The translations under genes and the position numbers were made by a program. The notes under the pieces are model-generated. The model did not search any database. It was not told where the DNA came from and saw only the letters and a program-made list of their open reading frames with translations. This document shows, in pieces, positions 8,628 through 16,366 of a stretch of DNA of 64,000 nt. Source of the stretch: Pseudovibrio sp000156235 (GTDB lineage Bacteria > Pseudomonadota > Alphaproteobacteria > Rhizobiales > Stappiaceae); the NCBI RefSeq assembly GCF_000156235.1, contig NZ_DS996810.1:407455-471454 (forward strand), written 5' to 3'. Every line of letters starts with the position of its first letter. Position 1 is the stretch's first letter.

Positions 8628-8990
8628 ATGGCTTCTGGTGGCGAACATGAGCAATTCGCTGGGCACCTTCCAATCTTTATCACTGCACCGGGCAGCACAG
8701 ATGTTTTGATGGTGGTTACCATCTTCATTGCTATTGGTGCGGTGTTGCTGGCGGGTGTCTTTTACTTTTCTCTTCATGCTTTGCCAGAGAAGATGGCGCA
8801 CAAGTATGGGCGATCGCATATGCAGATCGTGGCCATATTGGCGGTGCTCGCGCTGTTCACGCATAACAACTACTTCTGGATTGCCGCGCTGCTGCTGGCT
8901 GCGATCAACCTGCCGGATTACGAGACGCCGCTGAACACCATCGCCAACTCTCTGCGCAAGACGATAAAGGGGAAGAAACAGGATGATTGA
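8628..8990 (+). CDS. Small inner-membrane protein, YiaW (DUF3302)-like
   Basis: A 120-residue protein with two hydrophobic helices and a basic C terminus (KKQDD end). The order of helix, charged LPEKMAHK-type loop and second helix resembles E. coli YiaW, and, as with yiaW-yiaV, the next gene encodes an HlyD-type adaptor; here the two overlap by 8 bp (8983-8990), a sign of translational coupling. I chose ATG 8628 because GACGAGCGG lies 8 nt upstream; an ATG at 8562 would add 22 residues that do not look like a signal or helix. A role in assembling or stabilising the HlyD partner is likely but inferred from pairing only. Confidence 0.65.
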   Translation: MASGGEHEQFAGHLPIFITAPGSTDVLMVVTIFIAIGAVLLAGVFYFSLHALPEKMAHKYGRSHMQIVAILAVLALFTHNNYFWIAALLLAAINLPDYETPLNTIANSLRKTIKGKKQDD

Positions 8991-10215
8991 GTTTCTTCTT
9001 TGCTCGCTTGTTACGATCCTGCCGGACTATCTGTTTCGTCGTTATCGGCAGGGCAAGCGGATCGGGCACGAGATTACGTTCTTCACTGTGTGGTACGAGC
9101 TGCGCTGGGGGATAACCGGTGCGCTGATGCTGACCATTGCCTTGATCACGTTGGTTTTCTTCTATCATCCAACCACATCCAATGTGCTGTCATTGTACCG
9201 CACCGTTTCCATTCTGCCGGAAACTGCCGGACGAGTTGATCTGGTGATGGTGGAGAACAATCAGCAGGTGAAAGCCGGGCAGCTGCTGTTTACGCTGGAT
9301 TCCTCCACGGAGAAGGCGCAGGTGGATACGGCGCAGAGTGAAGTGGATGAGATTGATGCCGAGATTGCTTTGGCAAACTCTGAGCTGATCAGCGCGGAAG
9401 CTATGATCTCTCAGGCGCAGGGTGCCTACAATCAGGCAGTCAGTGAGCTGGAGCGGACGTTGGATCTACAGCGGCGCAACTCTGATGTGGTGACGCAGAA
9501 AGAAATTGATACGCGTGAAAACCAGGTGGTGGTGCGCAAAGGGCAGCTGGATGCGGCTGTTGCTAACCGGGACATCGTGCAGACGAAAATTACCGTGAGC
9601 CTGCCAGCGCAGCGGACAAGTGCGATTGCCAGACTGCATCAGGCGGAGTCGGCCTATCACAAGAAGTTTGTGTATGCCGGTGTTGATGGTGTGGTGACCC
9701 AGTTCATTCTGCAACCGGGGGATATTGTCAGTCCTATTCTGCGCCCAGCTGGTATCCTTGTGCCGGATTCAACAGGGCGTGGGCGGTTTCAGGCTGGGTT
9801 TGGTCAGATTACGGCCTCTGTGATCAAAGTTGGGATGGCGGCAGAGATCACCTGTGCGTCGCGACCCTTTGAGGTCATCCCCATGGTGGTGGTTGATACG
9901 CAGGACTTTATCTCCTCCGGTCAGTTCCGCCCGACAGATCAGCTGGTGGATGCGCAGGATGTTTCGCGCCCCGGTACGCTGTTGGTGATCATGGAGCCGC
10001 TTTATGAGGATGATACGAAGGGTATCCCTCCGGGCAGTAAGTGCATTGCCAATGCTTACAGCAATTATGGTGAGCAGATTGCGGCGGGTGAGTTCGGCTT
10101 CTGGGGTGGGCTCTACTATCACATGGTGGATGCCACCTCGATCATGCATGCGCTGATCCTACGCTTCCAGGCGCTTGCCTTCCCTGTGAAGGTGCTGGTG
10201 CTTTCCGGTCACTGA
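8983..10215 (+). CDS. HlyD-family membrane-fusion (adaptor) protein, YiaV-like
   Basis: A 410-residue periplasmic adaptor. It has a membrane helix at about 43-62, a first biotinyl-lipoyl half (ETAGRVDLVMVENNQQVKAGQLLFTLD), a long coiled coil from about 108 to 220 rich in Ala, Gln and Glu, a second lipoyl half (VYAGVDGVVTQFILQPGDIV) and a beta-barrel. This is the HlyD/EmrA architecture. No ABC transporter, MFS pump or outer-membrane channel is adjacent, as is also true of E. coli YiaV, so it may serve a distant pump or act only with its small membrane partner. The start ATG at 8983 overlaps the preceding stop codon. Confidence 0.85.
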   Translation: MIEFLLCSLVTILPDYLFRRYRQGKRIGHEITFFTVWYELRWGITGALMLTIALITLVFFYHPTTSNVLSLYRTVSILPETAGRVDLVMVENNQQVKAGQLLFTLDSSTEKAQVDTAQSEVDEIDAEIALANSELISAEAMISQAQGAYNQAVSELERTLDLQRRNSDVVTQKEIDTRENQVVVRKGQLDAAVANRDIVQTKITVSLPAQRTSAIARLHQAESAYHKKFVYAGVDGVVTQFILQPGDIVSPILRPAGILVPDSTGRGRFQAGFGQITASVIKVGMAAEITCASRPFEVIPMVVVDTQDFISSGQFRPTDQLVDAQDVSRPGTLLVIMEPLYEDDTKGIPPGSKCIANAYSNYGEQIAAGEFGFWGGLYYHMVDATSIMHALILRFQALAFPVKVLVLSGH

Positions 10216-10229
10216 TTGGTGGAGATGCG

Positions 10230-10673
10230 CTACTTTCTGGCGCCGACAAAGATGCCGGTGAGGACCATGCCGACAAGGCCGATGACAGTGGTTGCTGTGC
10301 TTCCTACGAGGAACTCCAGCACGCTGTCTGCCAGAATGAACGAGTTGCCGTAGACGTTCTTGAAGCCTGCGAGCACGAGGATGAGCGCTACGGTGCCGCA
10401 ATAGACGCACATGAACCAGTAGGCTTTGCCTGCGTAGGGTTTGATAAGAGCGTCCAGCTCGCGTTTGGTGGCGAGTTTGGATTTGAGCTCCATGAGCTCG
10501 TTCTGCAGCTGGGTGTTGTCGTCAGAAAGGGCCTGCCGGTCTTTCAGCAGCTGCTCCATGCCGATCTTGGCTGGAGGGTCGACCTCTATGGGCAGCTTGA
10601 GGGCTGCAGCGTCGATGTCATCAACGGTGAGAGGTTTGTCGAGCGTGTCGTCGAAAGTGTCGTTAGGCGGCAT
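10230..10673 (-). CDS. Coiled-coil, two-helix membrane protein; candidate toxin partner of the Panacea protein
   Basis: A 147-residue protein starting at ATG 10673 (an upstream ATG at 10715 would add 14 residues). A polar acidic N terminus is followed by a predicted coiled coil (LLKDRQALSDDNTQLQNE region, about 37-70), then two hydrophobic helices close to the C terminus, the last ending in GIFVGARK. The final stretch SVLEFLVGSTATTVIGLVG matches, in pattern, small membrane proteins I recall beside DUF4065/Panacea genes. The start overlaps the Panacea gene's stop by 11 bp. In experimentally studied Panacea pairs several toxins act on the membrane, so this is a plausible membrane-damaging toxin. 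No named domain is certain. Confidence 0.65.
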   Translation of the reverse strand: MPPNDTFDDTLDKPLTVDDIDAAALKLPIEVDPPAKIGMEQLLKDRQALSDDNTQLQNELMELKSKLATKRELDALIKPYAGKAYWFMCVYCGTVALILVLAGFKNVYGNSFILADSVLEFLVGSTATTVIGLVGMVLTGIFVGARK

Positions 10674-11190
10674 TGATCCGACCCGCTGTTTGTAGGGCCT
10701 GCTCCTGTTCTGCATTGGAGCGGCCCGCTAAGGCGAGTTTGATGTAGTATTGCCGGGTGCGTTCTGTATCGATTTCTGCGTTTCTCCCCTTTTCAAAATA
10801 GGCATAGGCCCATGGAGAATTCGCCTGATGGGTGAGATCTGACAGTTGCTGTGGTGTGTAGTTGCGGTACTTCTTCCAAACGTGATCGAGGATTTCTTCC
10901 TCATTGCCGCTTATTTTTGAGGTGATGATCTGGCCTGTGATGGGGTCAACGATTTCGCTGTTTGGCCCCTTGAAGCCGCCTTCCTTCACAAAGTCCCATA
11001 TCTGCCTGAAGACCGGGCCGTTGACCCATGCTTGCGGTGCTTCGCTGACTAGAGGCTCGCCGTTGATTGCGAGGTTCCATCCGTTCGCGATCGCCACCAG
11101 CTTTTGAATGTACATCTGGGAAGGGTAGGTAGGACTACCACGACGTCTTAAAAATTCATTGGCGATGGCACAAGGCGAATGTCTTGGCAT
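10663..11190 (-). CDS. Panacea-domain (SocA/DUF4065) antitoxin-like protein
   Basis: A 175-residue soluble protein. Its first half fits the Panacea domain: IANEFLRRRG, then MYIQKLVAIANGWNLAINGEPL, then the conserved APQAWVNGPVFRQIWDF block (about 51-67), followed by a helical DHVWKKYRNYTPQQLSDLTH segment in which the last His and Ser-Pro-Trp (NSPWAYAY) are typical. SocA is a proteolytic adaptor antitoxin in Caulobacter, and Panacea proteins neutralise many unrelated toxins. The gene precedes and overlaps (11 bp) a small membrane protein gene, the usual two-gene layout. Neutralisation here is inferred from this arrangement. Confidence 0.85.
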   Translation of the reverse strand: MPRHSPCAIANEFLRRRGSPTYPSQMYIQKLVAIANGWNLAINGEPLVSEAPQAWVNGPVFRQIWDFVKEGGFKGPNSEIVDPITGQIITSKISGNEEEILDHVWKKYRNYTPQQLSDLTHQANSPWAYAYFEKGRNAEIDTERTRQYYIKLALAGRSNAEQEQALQTAGRINAA

Positions 11191-11367
11191 TTTTTGCCCC
11201 TACAAATGCTGTTGGAACAAGCAGAAAATTGCTTAGAAAAACATATGATACGCTACGTTAAGAAAATAAATCTTCTTACTGATCTTGGCTAGTGAAATTT
11301 GGTTGTACCCCTGAAAACTAAGCGGTTACGTTGTGGTTATCTGTGCGTGTTGGCTGCATTTTACTGG

Positions 11368-11742
11368 CTATAAATCAGGGAATACGGCTTTTACCAAGGC
11401 GGATTGCACAGTGTTAGGTTTCCATTGATTTGCTGCACCGTACCACCGCTTCCGCGGGAAAGCTGAGTTGTAAACGCTGTTTTGTTTCTGTTTGGCCCGA
11501 TTGATTATGTAGCTAAATGGTTGCAGCAGGACATAGGCAATTCCTGCAAGAAACAGCATGACGGGCATAACGAAGGCGATTGCGATAGCTGCGATGGCGG
11601 TCAGAATTCCCACGATCATGTAGTAGCGCTCGGCGATGGTCGTGTCGGCTTTGTGGAAGTCTCTGAACTGGAAGACTTTGCGTTCATACCAATAGAAGAG
11701 TGAGAGCGGTCCGTACATTTGGTGTCCTGCTGCGTGGGGCAT
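11368..11742 (-). CDS. Hypothetical two-helix membrane protein
   Basis: A 124-residue protein of unknown family. An N-terminal aromatic segment (LSLFYWYERK) is followed by two closely spaced hydrophobic helices between about residues 41 and 78 and a basic, aromatic C-terminal tail. An ATG nine codons in (11718, giving MYGPLSLF) is an alternative start. It lies downstream of the Bax-inhibitor gene on the same strand but beyond that gene's terminator, and 177 bp from the Panacea gene, so it is probably transcribed alone. No function can be proposed. Confidence 0.5.
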   Translation of the reverse strand: MPHAAGHQMYGPLSLFYWYERKVFQFRDFHKADTTIAERYYMIVGILTAIAAIAIAFVMPVMLFLAGIAYVLLQPFSYIINRAKQKQNSVYNSAFPRKRWYGAANQWKPNTVQSALVKAVFPDL

Positions 11743-11790
11743 CGGAGGGCGTGTGGTTGAAGCCTATATCTGCGTTGGTCCTTGGCCAAG

Positions 11791-11821
11791 AAAAAAGCCC
11801 GGGGCGGGTGCCTCGGGCTTT
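11791..11821 (-). terminator. Rho-independent terminator of the Bax-inhibitor-1 gene
   Basis: Reading the minus strand, an 11-bp G+C-rich stem (AAAGCCCGAGG with CCCCGGGCTTT, one mismatch, CACCCG loop) runs into six T residues, 31 bp after the stop codon at 11853. Confidence 0.85.
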
Positions 11822-11852
11822 CTTTGAAGTGTACGCCTGATAGCGGCTGCGA

Positions 11853-12602
11853 TTACTCGCGGTTGCCGAACAAGGACAGAAGCATGATGAACAGGTTGAT
11901 GAAGTCCAGGTACAGACGCAGGGCGCCCATAATGGCTTTCTTGCCTGCTACTTCGCTGTCATCAACAGCAGCATACATTTCCTTGATCTGCTGAGTGTCG
12001 TAAGCGGTGAGGCCTGCGAACACCAGAACGCCAACCACGGAGATCGCGAACTGAAGAGCAGAAGAAGCAAGGAACAGGTTGACCAGAGACGCGATGATGA
12101 TGCCGATCAGGCCCATGAACAAGAAGGAGCCCCATGCGGAGAGGTCTTTCTTGGTGGTGTAGCCGAACAGGCTCAGCGCGCCAAAGGAAGCTGCGGTGAT
12201 GAAGAATACACGAGCAATGGAGTTACCAGTGTAGACGAGGAAGATCGACGACAAGGACAGACCCATCGCGCCAGCAAAGAGCCAGAATGCAAGCTGTGCA
12301 CCTGATGCGCTCATCTTATGGATACGTGCGCTCAAGAAGAACACGAAGCCAAGAGGAGCAAGCATTACTACCCAGCGCAGAGGGCTGGTGAACAGCAATA
12401 CACCGAATTCTGTCAGTGCTCCGTTAGAAACAGCCATCTGGAAGGCTGCATAAGCTACAACGCCGGTAATTGCGATACCGATCGCCATGTAGTTGTAAAC
12501 GCGAAGCATGTAGGCGCGCAGACCAGCGTCAAATGCGGCTGCATTGGCATGAGAGCCAGCCATTCCATACCGCGTAGAATTATTGCGGTCGAAGGTCGCC
12601 AT
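11853..12602 (-). CDS. Bax inhibitor-1/YccA (YbhL) family membrane protein
   Basis: A 249-residue protein with seven hydrophobic helices, beginning MATFDRNNS. The helix pattern and the C-terminal signature, VFAGLTAYDTQQIKEM followed by GALRLYLDFINLFIMLLSLFG, identify the BI-1/TMBIM/YccA-YbhL family, whose bacterial members include a pH-sensitive calcium leak channel and modulators of FtsH. The Asp pair (AYDTQ and YLDF) corresponds to the di-aspartyl sensor. I start at 12602 because GAGAGAGG is placed 6-8 nt upstream; a further in-frame ATG at 12650 lacks this and lies inside the structured leader. The gene has its own leader and terminator, so it is monocistronic. Confidence 0.93.
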   Translation of the reverse strand: MATFDRNNSTRYGMAGSHANAAAFDAGLRAYMLRVYNYMAIGIAITGVVAYAAFQMAVSNGALTEFGVLLFTSPLRWVVMLAPLGFVFFLSARIHKMSASGAQLAFWLFAGAMGLSLSSIFLVYTGNSIARVFFITAASFGALSLFGYTTKKDLSAWGSFLFMGLIGIIIASLVNLFLASSALQFAISVVGVLVFAGLTAYDTQQIKEMYAAVDDSEVAGKKAIMGALRLYLDFINLFIMLLSLFGNRE

Positions 12603-12700
12603 GTGGATCCTCTCTCTTGTTAAACACATATTCGCTGTTGGACGCACCAAACAGCACGGGTGACTGACCCGAGTTACATATCAGCAAATATGGTAGGAAA
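12603..12700 (-). ncRNA. Candidate ybhL-type structured leader RNA
   Basis: Directly upstream of the YbhL-family gene, the minus strand can fold into a multibranch element: CATATT/AATATG arms (12687-12692 with 12627-12632) enclose two adjacent hairpins, CGGGT-CAGTC-ACCCG (12657-12671) and GCTGTT...AACAGC (12634-12655). A ybhL leader motif has been described upstream of this gene family in Alphaproteobacteria; I recall the association but not the consensus well enough to confirm a match. The element ends about 25 nt before the start codon. Confidence 0.55.
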
Positions 12701-12882
12701 AAGGGCGTAAGACAAGGGTGCACCCTACTGATTTTTGTAGAATTGGCCCTCACGACAAGGTCTTTTGGTATAAACTTGGTAAAACCGGACCCTATTATTA
12801 ACCGATTGTAATGTTGCAGGTGCTGCAAGACCTTAGCCGGAAAATAGAAGAGTTGGTCTGTTAATAAATAATTCTGAGAGAT
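12701..12882. other. Intergenic region upstream of the Bax-inhibitor leader
   Basis: About 180 bp without a gene, between the leader and the end of the ybbP-like gene. It must contain the promoter of the Bax-inhibitor gene on the minus strand. A perfect 12-bp palindrome, AGGGTGCACCCT, is at 12715-12726, roughly where a promoter would be. Nothing else is evident. Confidence 0.4.
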
Positions 12883-12931
12883 GTGGACTGCATCTGCGTC
12901 GATCAACGTTTTTTTACTTGATGCAGTCCAC
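12883..12931. terminator. 12-bp perfect inverted repeat after the YbbP-like permease gene
   Basis: GTGGACTGCATC (12883-12894) and GATGCAGTCCAC (12920-12931) are exact complements separated by 25 nt, starting 7 bp after the permease stop codon. It is likely the 3' stem-loop of the ybbA-ybbP transcript. It lacks a T run on the exit side for minus-strand transcription, so it may act in RNA stability or Rho-dependent termination instead. Confidence 0.5.
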
Positions 12932-12937
12932 GGAGTT

Positions 12938-15511
12938 TTACAGATTTCGTAAAACGGGTGCAGGTTTTTCTCCCAACACTCTCCAGGTGCCCAGCAGACC
13001 GAAGCCAACTGTGAAGATGAGAGCACCGATGATGGCCGCAATTGCGGTGATCGGCAGCAGGGTGAAAGTGCCTTCCATCACGCCGGTGATGATGAAGTAA
13101 GCGGCCAGAGAACCCGCAAACAGGGCGAAAATAGCGGTGGTTCCACCAAGGATCAGATATTCGAGAATATATGCCTTGATGAGACGGCCACGTGTGGCAC
13201 CCAGTGTTTTCAGGATGACAGCATCATAGATGCGGCTCTGGTGTCCTGCGGCCAATGCACCAGCCAGTACAAGCACACTTGCAAGAAGCGTGATGGAGGA
13301 GGCGCCGCGGATGGCCCATGCCAACTGACCAACAAGCTCATTCACCTGTGCGATGGCGTCTTTCACCCGGATCGAAGTGATGGTTGGGAAGGCTTGTGTG
13401 ACTTCCTTCAGCAGATCCAGCTCCTGTTGCAGGGTGGCTTCGCCCGGCCAGCCGACGGTTGCCAGATGGGTGTGCGGTGCGCCTGCAAAGGTGTTGGGCG
13501 AGAAGATCATCACGAAGTTGATGGACATGCTTTCCCAGTCCACCGTGCGGAAGTTGGCGATCTTTGCTGTGATCTGGCGTCCGAGGACGTTCACAGTGAC
13601 CGTATCGCCGACCTTCAGGCCCAGTTCGCGAGCATTGTCATCAGAGAAGGAAACCAGCGGTTCGCCGGTATAATCCTTCGGCCACCATTCACCAGCCGTG
13701 ATGACTGAGTTTTCTGGCAGCGTCTCGGAGTAAGTAATGCCGCGGTCGCCGCGCAGGATCCATTCTGCTTCAGGTGGAGCTGGGTAGTCCGCAGCCGGAA
13801 TGCCTTTCAGCGAAACGATGTGGCCACGGAGCATTGGGACAGCGTTGAACTCTGTGCCAGCTGCCTTTTCTGCGATTAGAGACTGGAAGGCGTCTTTTTC
13901 GTGGTTCTGGATGTCTACGAAGAAGAAGCTCGGTGCCTGTTCCTGTGCAGCCTGATTGAGCTCGCGGCGCAGGTTGCCATCAATGAGGGCAAGTGCAACG
14001 AGCAGAGACAGGCCAAGGCCGAGAGAGAGCACGACCGAAGGTGTCAACGCACCGGGGCGGTAGATGTTGGTGATTGCCAGACGCAGCTCGGTTGAGCGAA
14101 CTGTTGGCACTTTGCGGGCTGCTGCCATGATGAGGCGGGCAACTACCAGCAACAATAGATAAGTGCCTGTACATGCACCGATGAAGATGAGGGCGATGGT
14201 TTTGTCGTAGGCCATGACGAGCGCAAGGCCTGCCAGCAGAACCAGCGTGACCGCAGCCCCTGCGATGTAGAGCGGCTTTGGATAGCGGCTACGGGTGCTC
14301 ACTTCATCGCGGAACAGAACTGTCGGCGCGATGTCGTGGGCTCTGCCAAGTGGCCAGAGCGCGAAGGCGAGGGCAGTCAGGTAACCGTATGCCATGCCAA
14401 GCAGCAGTTGGAGCGGGTAAACTGCCTGCACTGCGTTGATAGGCAAGATGGATTGCAAGGCTGCCATGGCGACGAGTGGGATCAGGGCTCCCAGCGCCAT
14501 TCCAACCACAATGCCGATGGTGGCGAGGACCATCATCTGGATGACGTAAACCTTGAAGACAAATCCGCCTGAGGCGCCAAGGCATTTGAAGCTGGCGATG
14601 ACTTCACGGCGGGTGTCCATGTAGCTGCGTACAGCATTCGCGACGCCAACACCGCCAACCACAAGGGAGGTGATGCCGATGAGTGTGAGGAACTGAGCAA
14701 AGCGTTGGATGTTTCGCTGCAGGCTTGGAGCTGCTTCCAGTTTGGAGCGGATGCGCCAGCCTGCATCTGGGAACAGAGTGTTTGTCTGATCAATGGCTTG
14801 CTGCAACTGCGCTTCTGGCACGTTGTAGCCCATGCGGACGCGGTAGATATAGCGGATCAGCGAGCCGGGCTGGACCAGGCCGGTATCCTGCAAAGCTTCC
14901 TGTGAGATGAGGAGGCGTGGGCCTACCGTCATGCCGGAAGAGAGTTTGTCCGGTTCCAGCTCAATGGTGTCGGCGATGCGGAAGTTGGTTTTGCCGACGG
15001 AGATCTCGTCGCCAACTTCAAGACCAAGGCGTGCGAGGAGGGCAACTTCTGCCACTGCGTTGCGCAGGCCCTCGGTTCTGCCATTGATGGTTTCTTGCAG
15101 TTCTTTGCCGGAGGTGAGCTCAAAATTGCCGATAAGAGGGTAGGGATTATCAACCGCCTTCAGTTCTACAAGAGTCTGGTTACCCGCTGAATCTGTGCGA
15201 GCCATGGCGCGCAGGCTAGAGATCTGGGAGGTGGTGCCCAGTCTGTTCAGGTGAGCCAGCTGATCTGGTGTGGCTTCGCGGTGGATCAGAGAGAAGGAGA
15301 GATCACCGCCCAGAATAGCCTGACCTTCTGCGGAGATGCCTTCCGTCAATGCACGGGAGAAGGAGGCAACGCCAGCGATGGCGGCAACACCCAGTGCGAT
15401 ACAGGCGATGAAGACGTAGAACCCTTTGAGGCCACCCCGCATTTCGCGCAGGGCGAAGCGGGCTGCAAGGCCAAAGCCGGGTTGATAGCCGTTGGAGGTG
15501 GTTTGGCTCAT
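12938..15511 (-). CDS. ybbP: YbbP-like ABC transporter permease (FtsX/MacB family)
   Basis: An 857-residue integral membrane protein with an N-terminal helix (about 30-52), a large periplasmic domain, a central cluster of helices and two FtsX-type permease repeats (one near residues 270-400, the other at the C terminus with ITLLASVLVLAGALAAGHQSR and a terminal helix pair). The length and two-repeat layout fit E. coli YbbP. Members of this mechanotransmission-type group move lipids or lipoproteins rather than soluble solutes. The gene overlaps the ATPase gene by 4 bp (ATGA at 15508-15511) and the pair is divergent from a TesA-type esterase gene, an arrangement conserved as far as E. coli. Confidence 0.92.
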   Translation of the reverse strand: MSQTTSNGYQPGFGLAARFALREMRGGLKGFYVFIACIALGVAAIAGVASFSRALTEGISAEGQAILGGDLSFSLIHREATPDQLAHLNRLGTTSQISSLRAMARTDSAGNQTLVELKAVDNPYPLIGNFELTSGKELQETINGRTEGLRNAVAEVALLARLGLEVGDEISVGKTNFRIADTIELEPDKLSSGMTVGPRLLISQEALQDTGLVQPGSLIRYIYRVRMGYNVPEAQLQQAIDQTNTLFPDAGWRIRSKLEAAPSLQRNIQRFAQFLTLIGITSLVVGGVGVANAVRSYMDTRREVIASFKCLGASGGFVFKVYVIQMMVLATIGIVVGMALGALIPLVAMAALQSILPINAVQAVYPLQLLLGMAYGYLTALAFALWPLGRAHDIAPTVLFRDEVSTRSRYPKPLYIAGAAVTLVLLAGLALVMAYDKTIALIFIGACTGTYLLLLVVARLIMAAARKVPTVRSTELRLAITNIYRPGALTPSVVLSLGLGLSLLVALALIDGNLRRELNQAAQEQAPSFFFVDIQNHEKDAFQSLIAEKAAGTEFNAVPMLRGHIVSLKGIPAADYPAPPEAEWILRGDRGITYSETLPENSVITAGEWWPKDYTGEPLVSFSDDNARELGLKVGDTVTVNVLGRQITAKIANFRTVDWESMSINFVMIFSPNTFAGAPHTHLATVGWPGEATLQQELDLLKEVTQAFPTITSIRVKDAIAQVNELVGQLAWAIRGASSITLLASVLVLAGALAAGHQSRIYDAVILKTLGATRGRLIKAYILEYLILGGTTAIFALFAGSLAAYFIITGVMEGTFTLLPITAIAAIIGALIFTVGFGLLGTWRVLGEKPAPVLRNL

Positions 15512-16215
15512 CGCGCACGCACCTCTCGCACGGCTGGTGTTTCTTCATCGATGGTGCCGGAATGCACGCGGATCTTACGCTGGCAGCGGTCTGCCAGAGA
15601 TGGATCGTGGGTGACGAGGACCAGCGTGGTGTTCTTGCGTTCCTGCGCGTTGAACATCAGCTCGATGATCTGTTCACCTGTTGTTTCGTCCAGGTTGCCG
15701 GTTGGTTCATCGGCGATGAGGATTTCCGGGTTGGTGACGAGAGCGCGGGCAACGGCGACGCGCTGCTGCTCACCACCTGATAGCTGGGTTGGATAGTGGT
15801 TGAGGCGGTGACCAAGGCCAACAGCTTCAAGCTCTTCTTTCGCACGCTCAAAGGCTTTGGGGTCGCCGGAAAGCTCAAGCGGAACAGCAACATTTTCCAG
15901 AGCGGTCATGTTCGGGACTAGGTGGAAGGACTGGAAGATGATGCCAACGTTCTGGCCACGGAAGCGGGCAAGCTCGTCTTCGCTCATAGCGCCGAGTTCT
16001 TGTCCGGCGGCCTTTACGGTGCCTTTGTCAGCTCGTTCGAGGCCTGCCATGACCATAAGCAGGGTAGATTTGCCTGAGCCGGATGGGCCGACGAGGCCAA
16101 CGCTTTCGCCAGTGTTGATAGAAAGATCAATGCCTTTAAGAATATGGGTGCGGCCTGCGCCGTGGCCCAGGCTAAGATGAACGCCGTTTAAGTCTAGTGC
16201 CGGATTACCTGTCAT
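15508..16215 (-). CDS. ybbA: YbbA-like ABC transporter ATP-binding protein
   Basis: A 235-residue ATPase of the LolD/MacB group. Walker A is GPSGSGKST (about 43-51), the signature is LSGGEQQRVAVARAL, Walker B is ILIADEPTGNLDE with the LolD-type NLDE end, and the H-loop is VTHD. It should pair with the overlapping permease gene downstream to form a lipid- or lysophospholipid-related transporter. In E. coli the neighbouring tesA product is a periplasmic lysophospholipase/thioesterase, and here too a TesA-like gene is divergent with 151 bp between, which suggests a shared pathway in the cell envelope. The final residues (REVRAR) are unusual only in being strongly charged. Confidence 0.94.
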   Translation of the reverse strand: MTGNPALDLNGVHLSLGHGAGRTHILKGIDLSINTGESVGLVGPSGSGKSTLLMVMAGLERADKGTVKAAGQELGAMSEDELARFRGQNVGIIFQSFHLVPNMTALENVAVPLELSGDPKAFERAKEELEAVGLGHRLNHYPTQLSGGEQQRVAVARALVTNPEILIADEPTGNLDETTGEQIIELMFNAQERKNTTLVLVTHDPSLADRCQRKIRVHSGTIDEETPAVREVRAR

Positions 16216-16366
16216 TCTTCCACCTTGATGTGCAGGCGATGCAAATCCCTGAATTACATCTTATAATAAATTGCTTGGCTGCTCTTGTCGCAGCCGCACT
16301 TGGGAAGCATATGGGTAGGGTGGATTGCATCGTCCAGCTCGGTTTTAAAAAATCTAAGGTATTTGA

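Noticed and set aside
16197..16366. A short frame upstream of tesA
   Set aside because: It continues out of frame into tesA and has no start signal; the divergent promoter region explains the interval.
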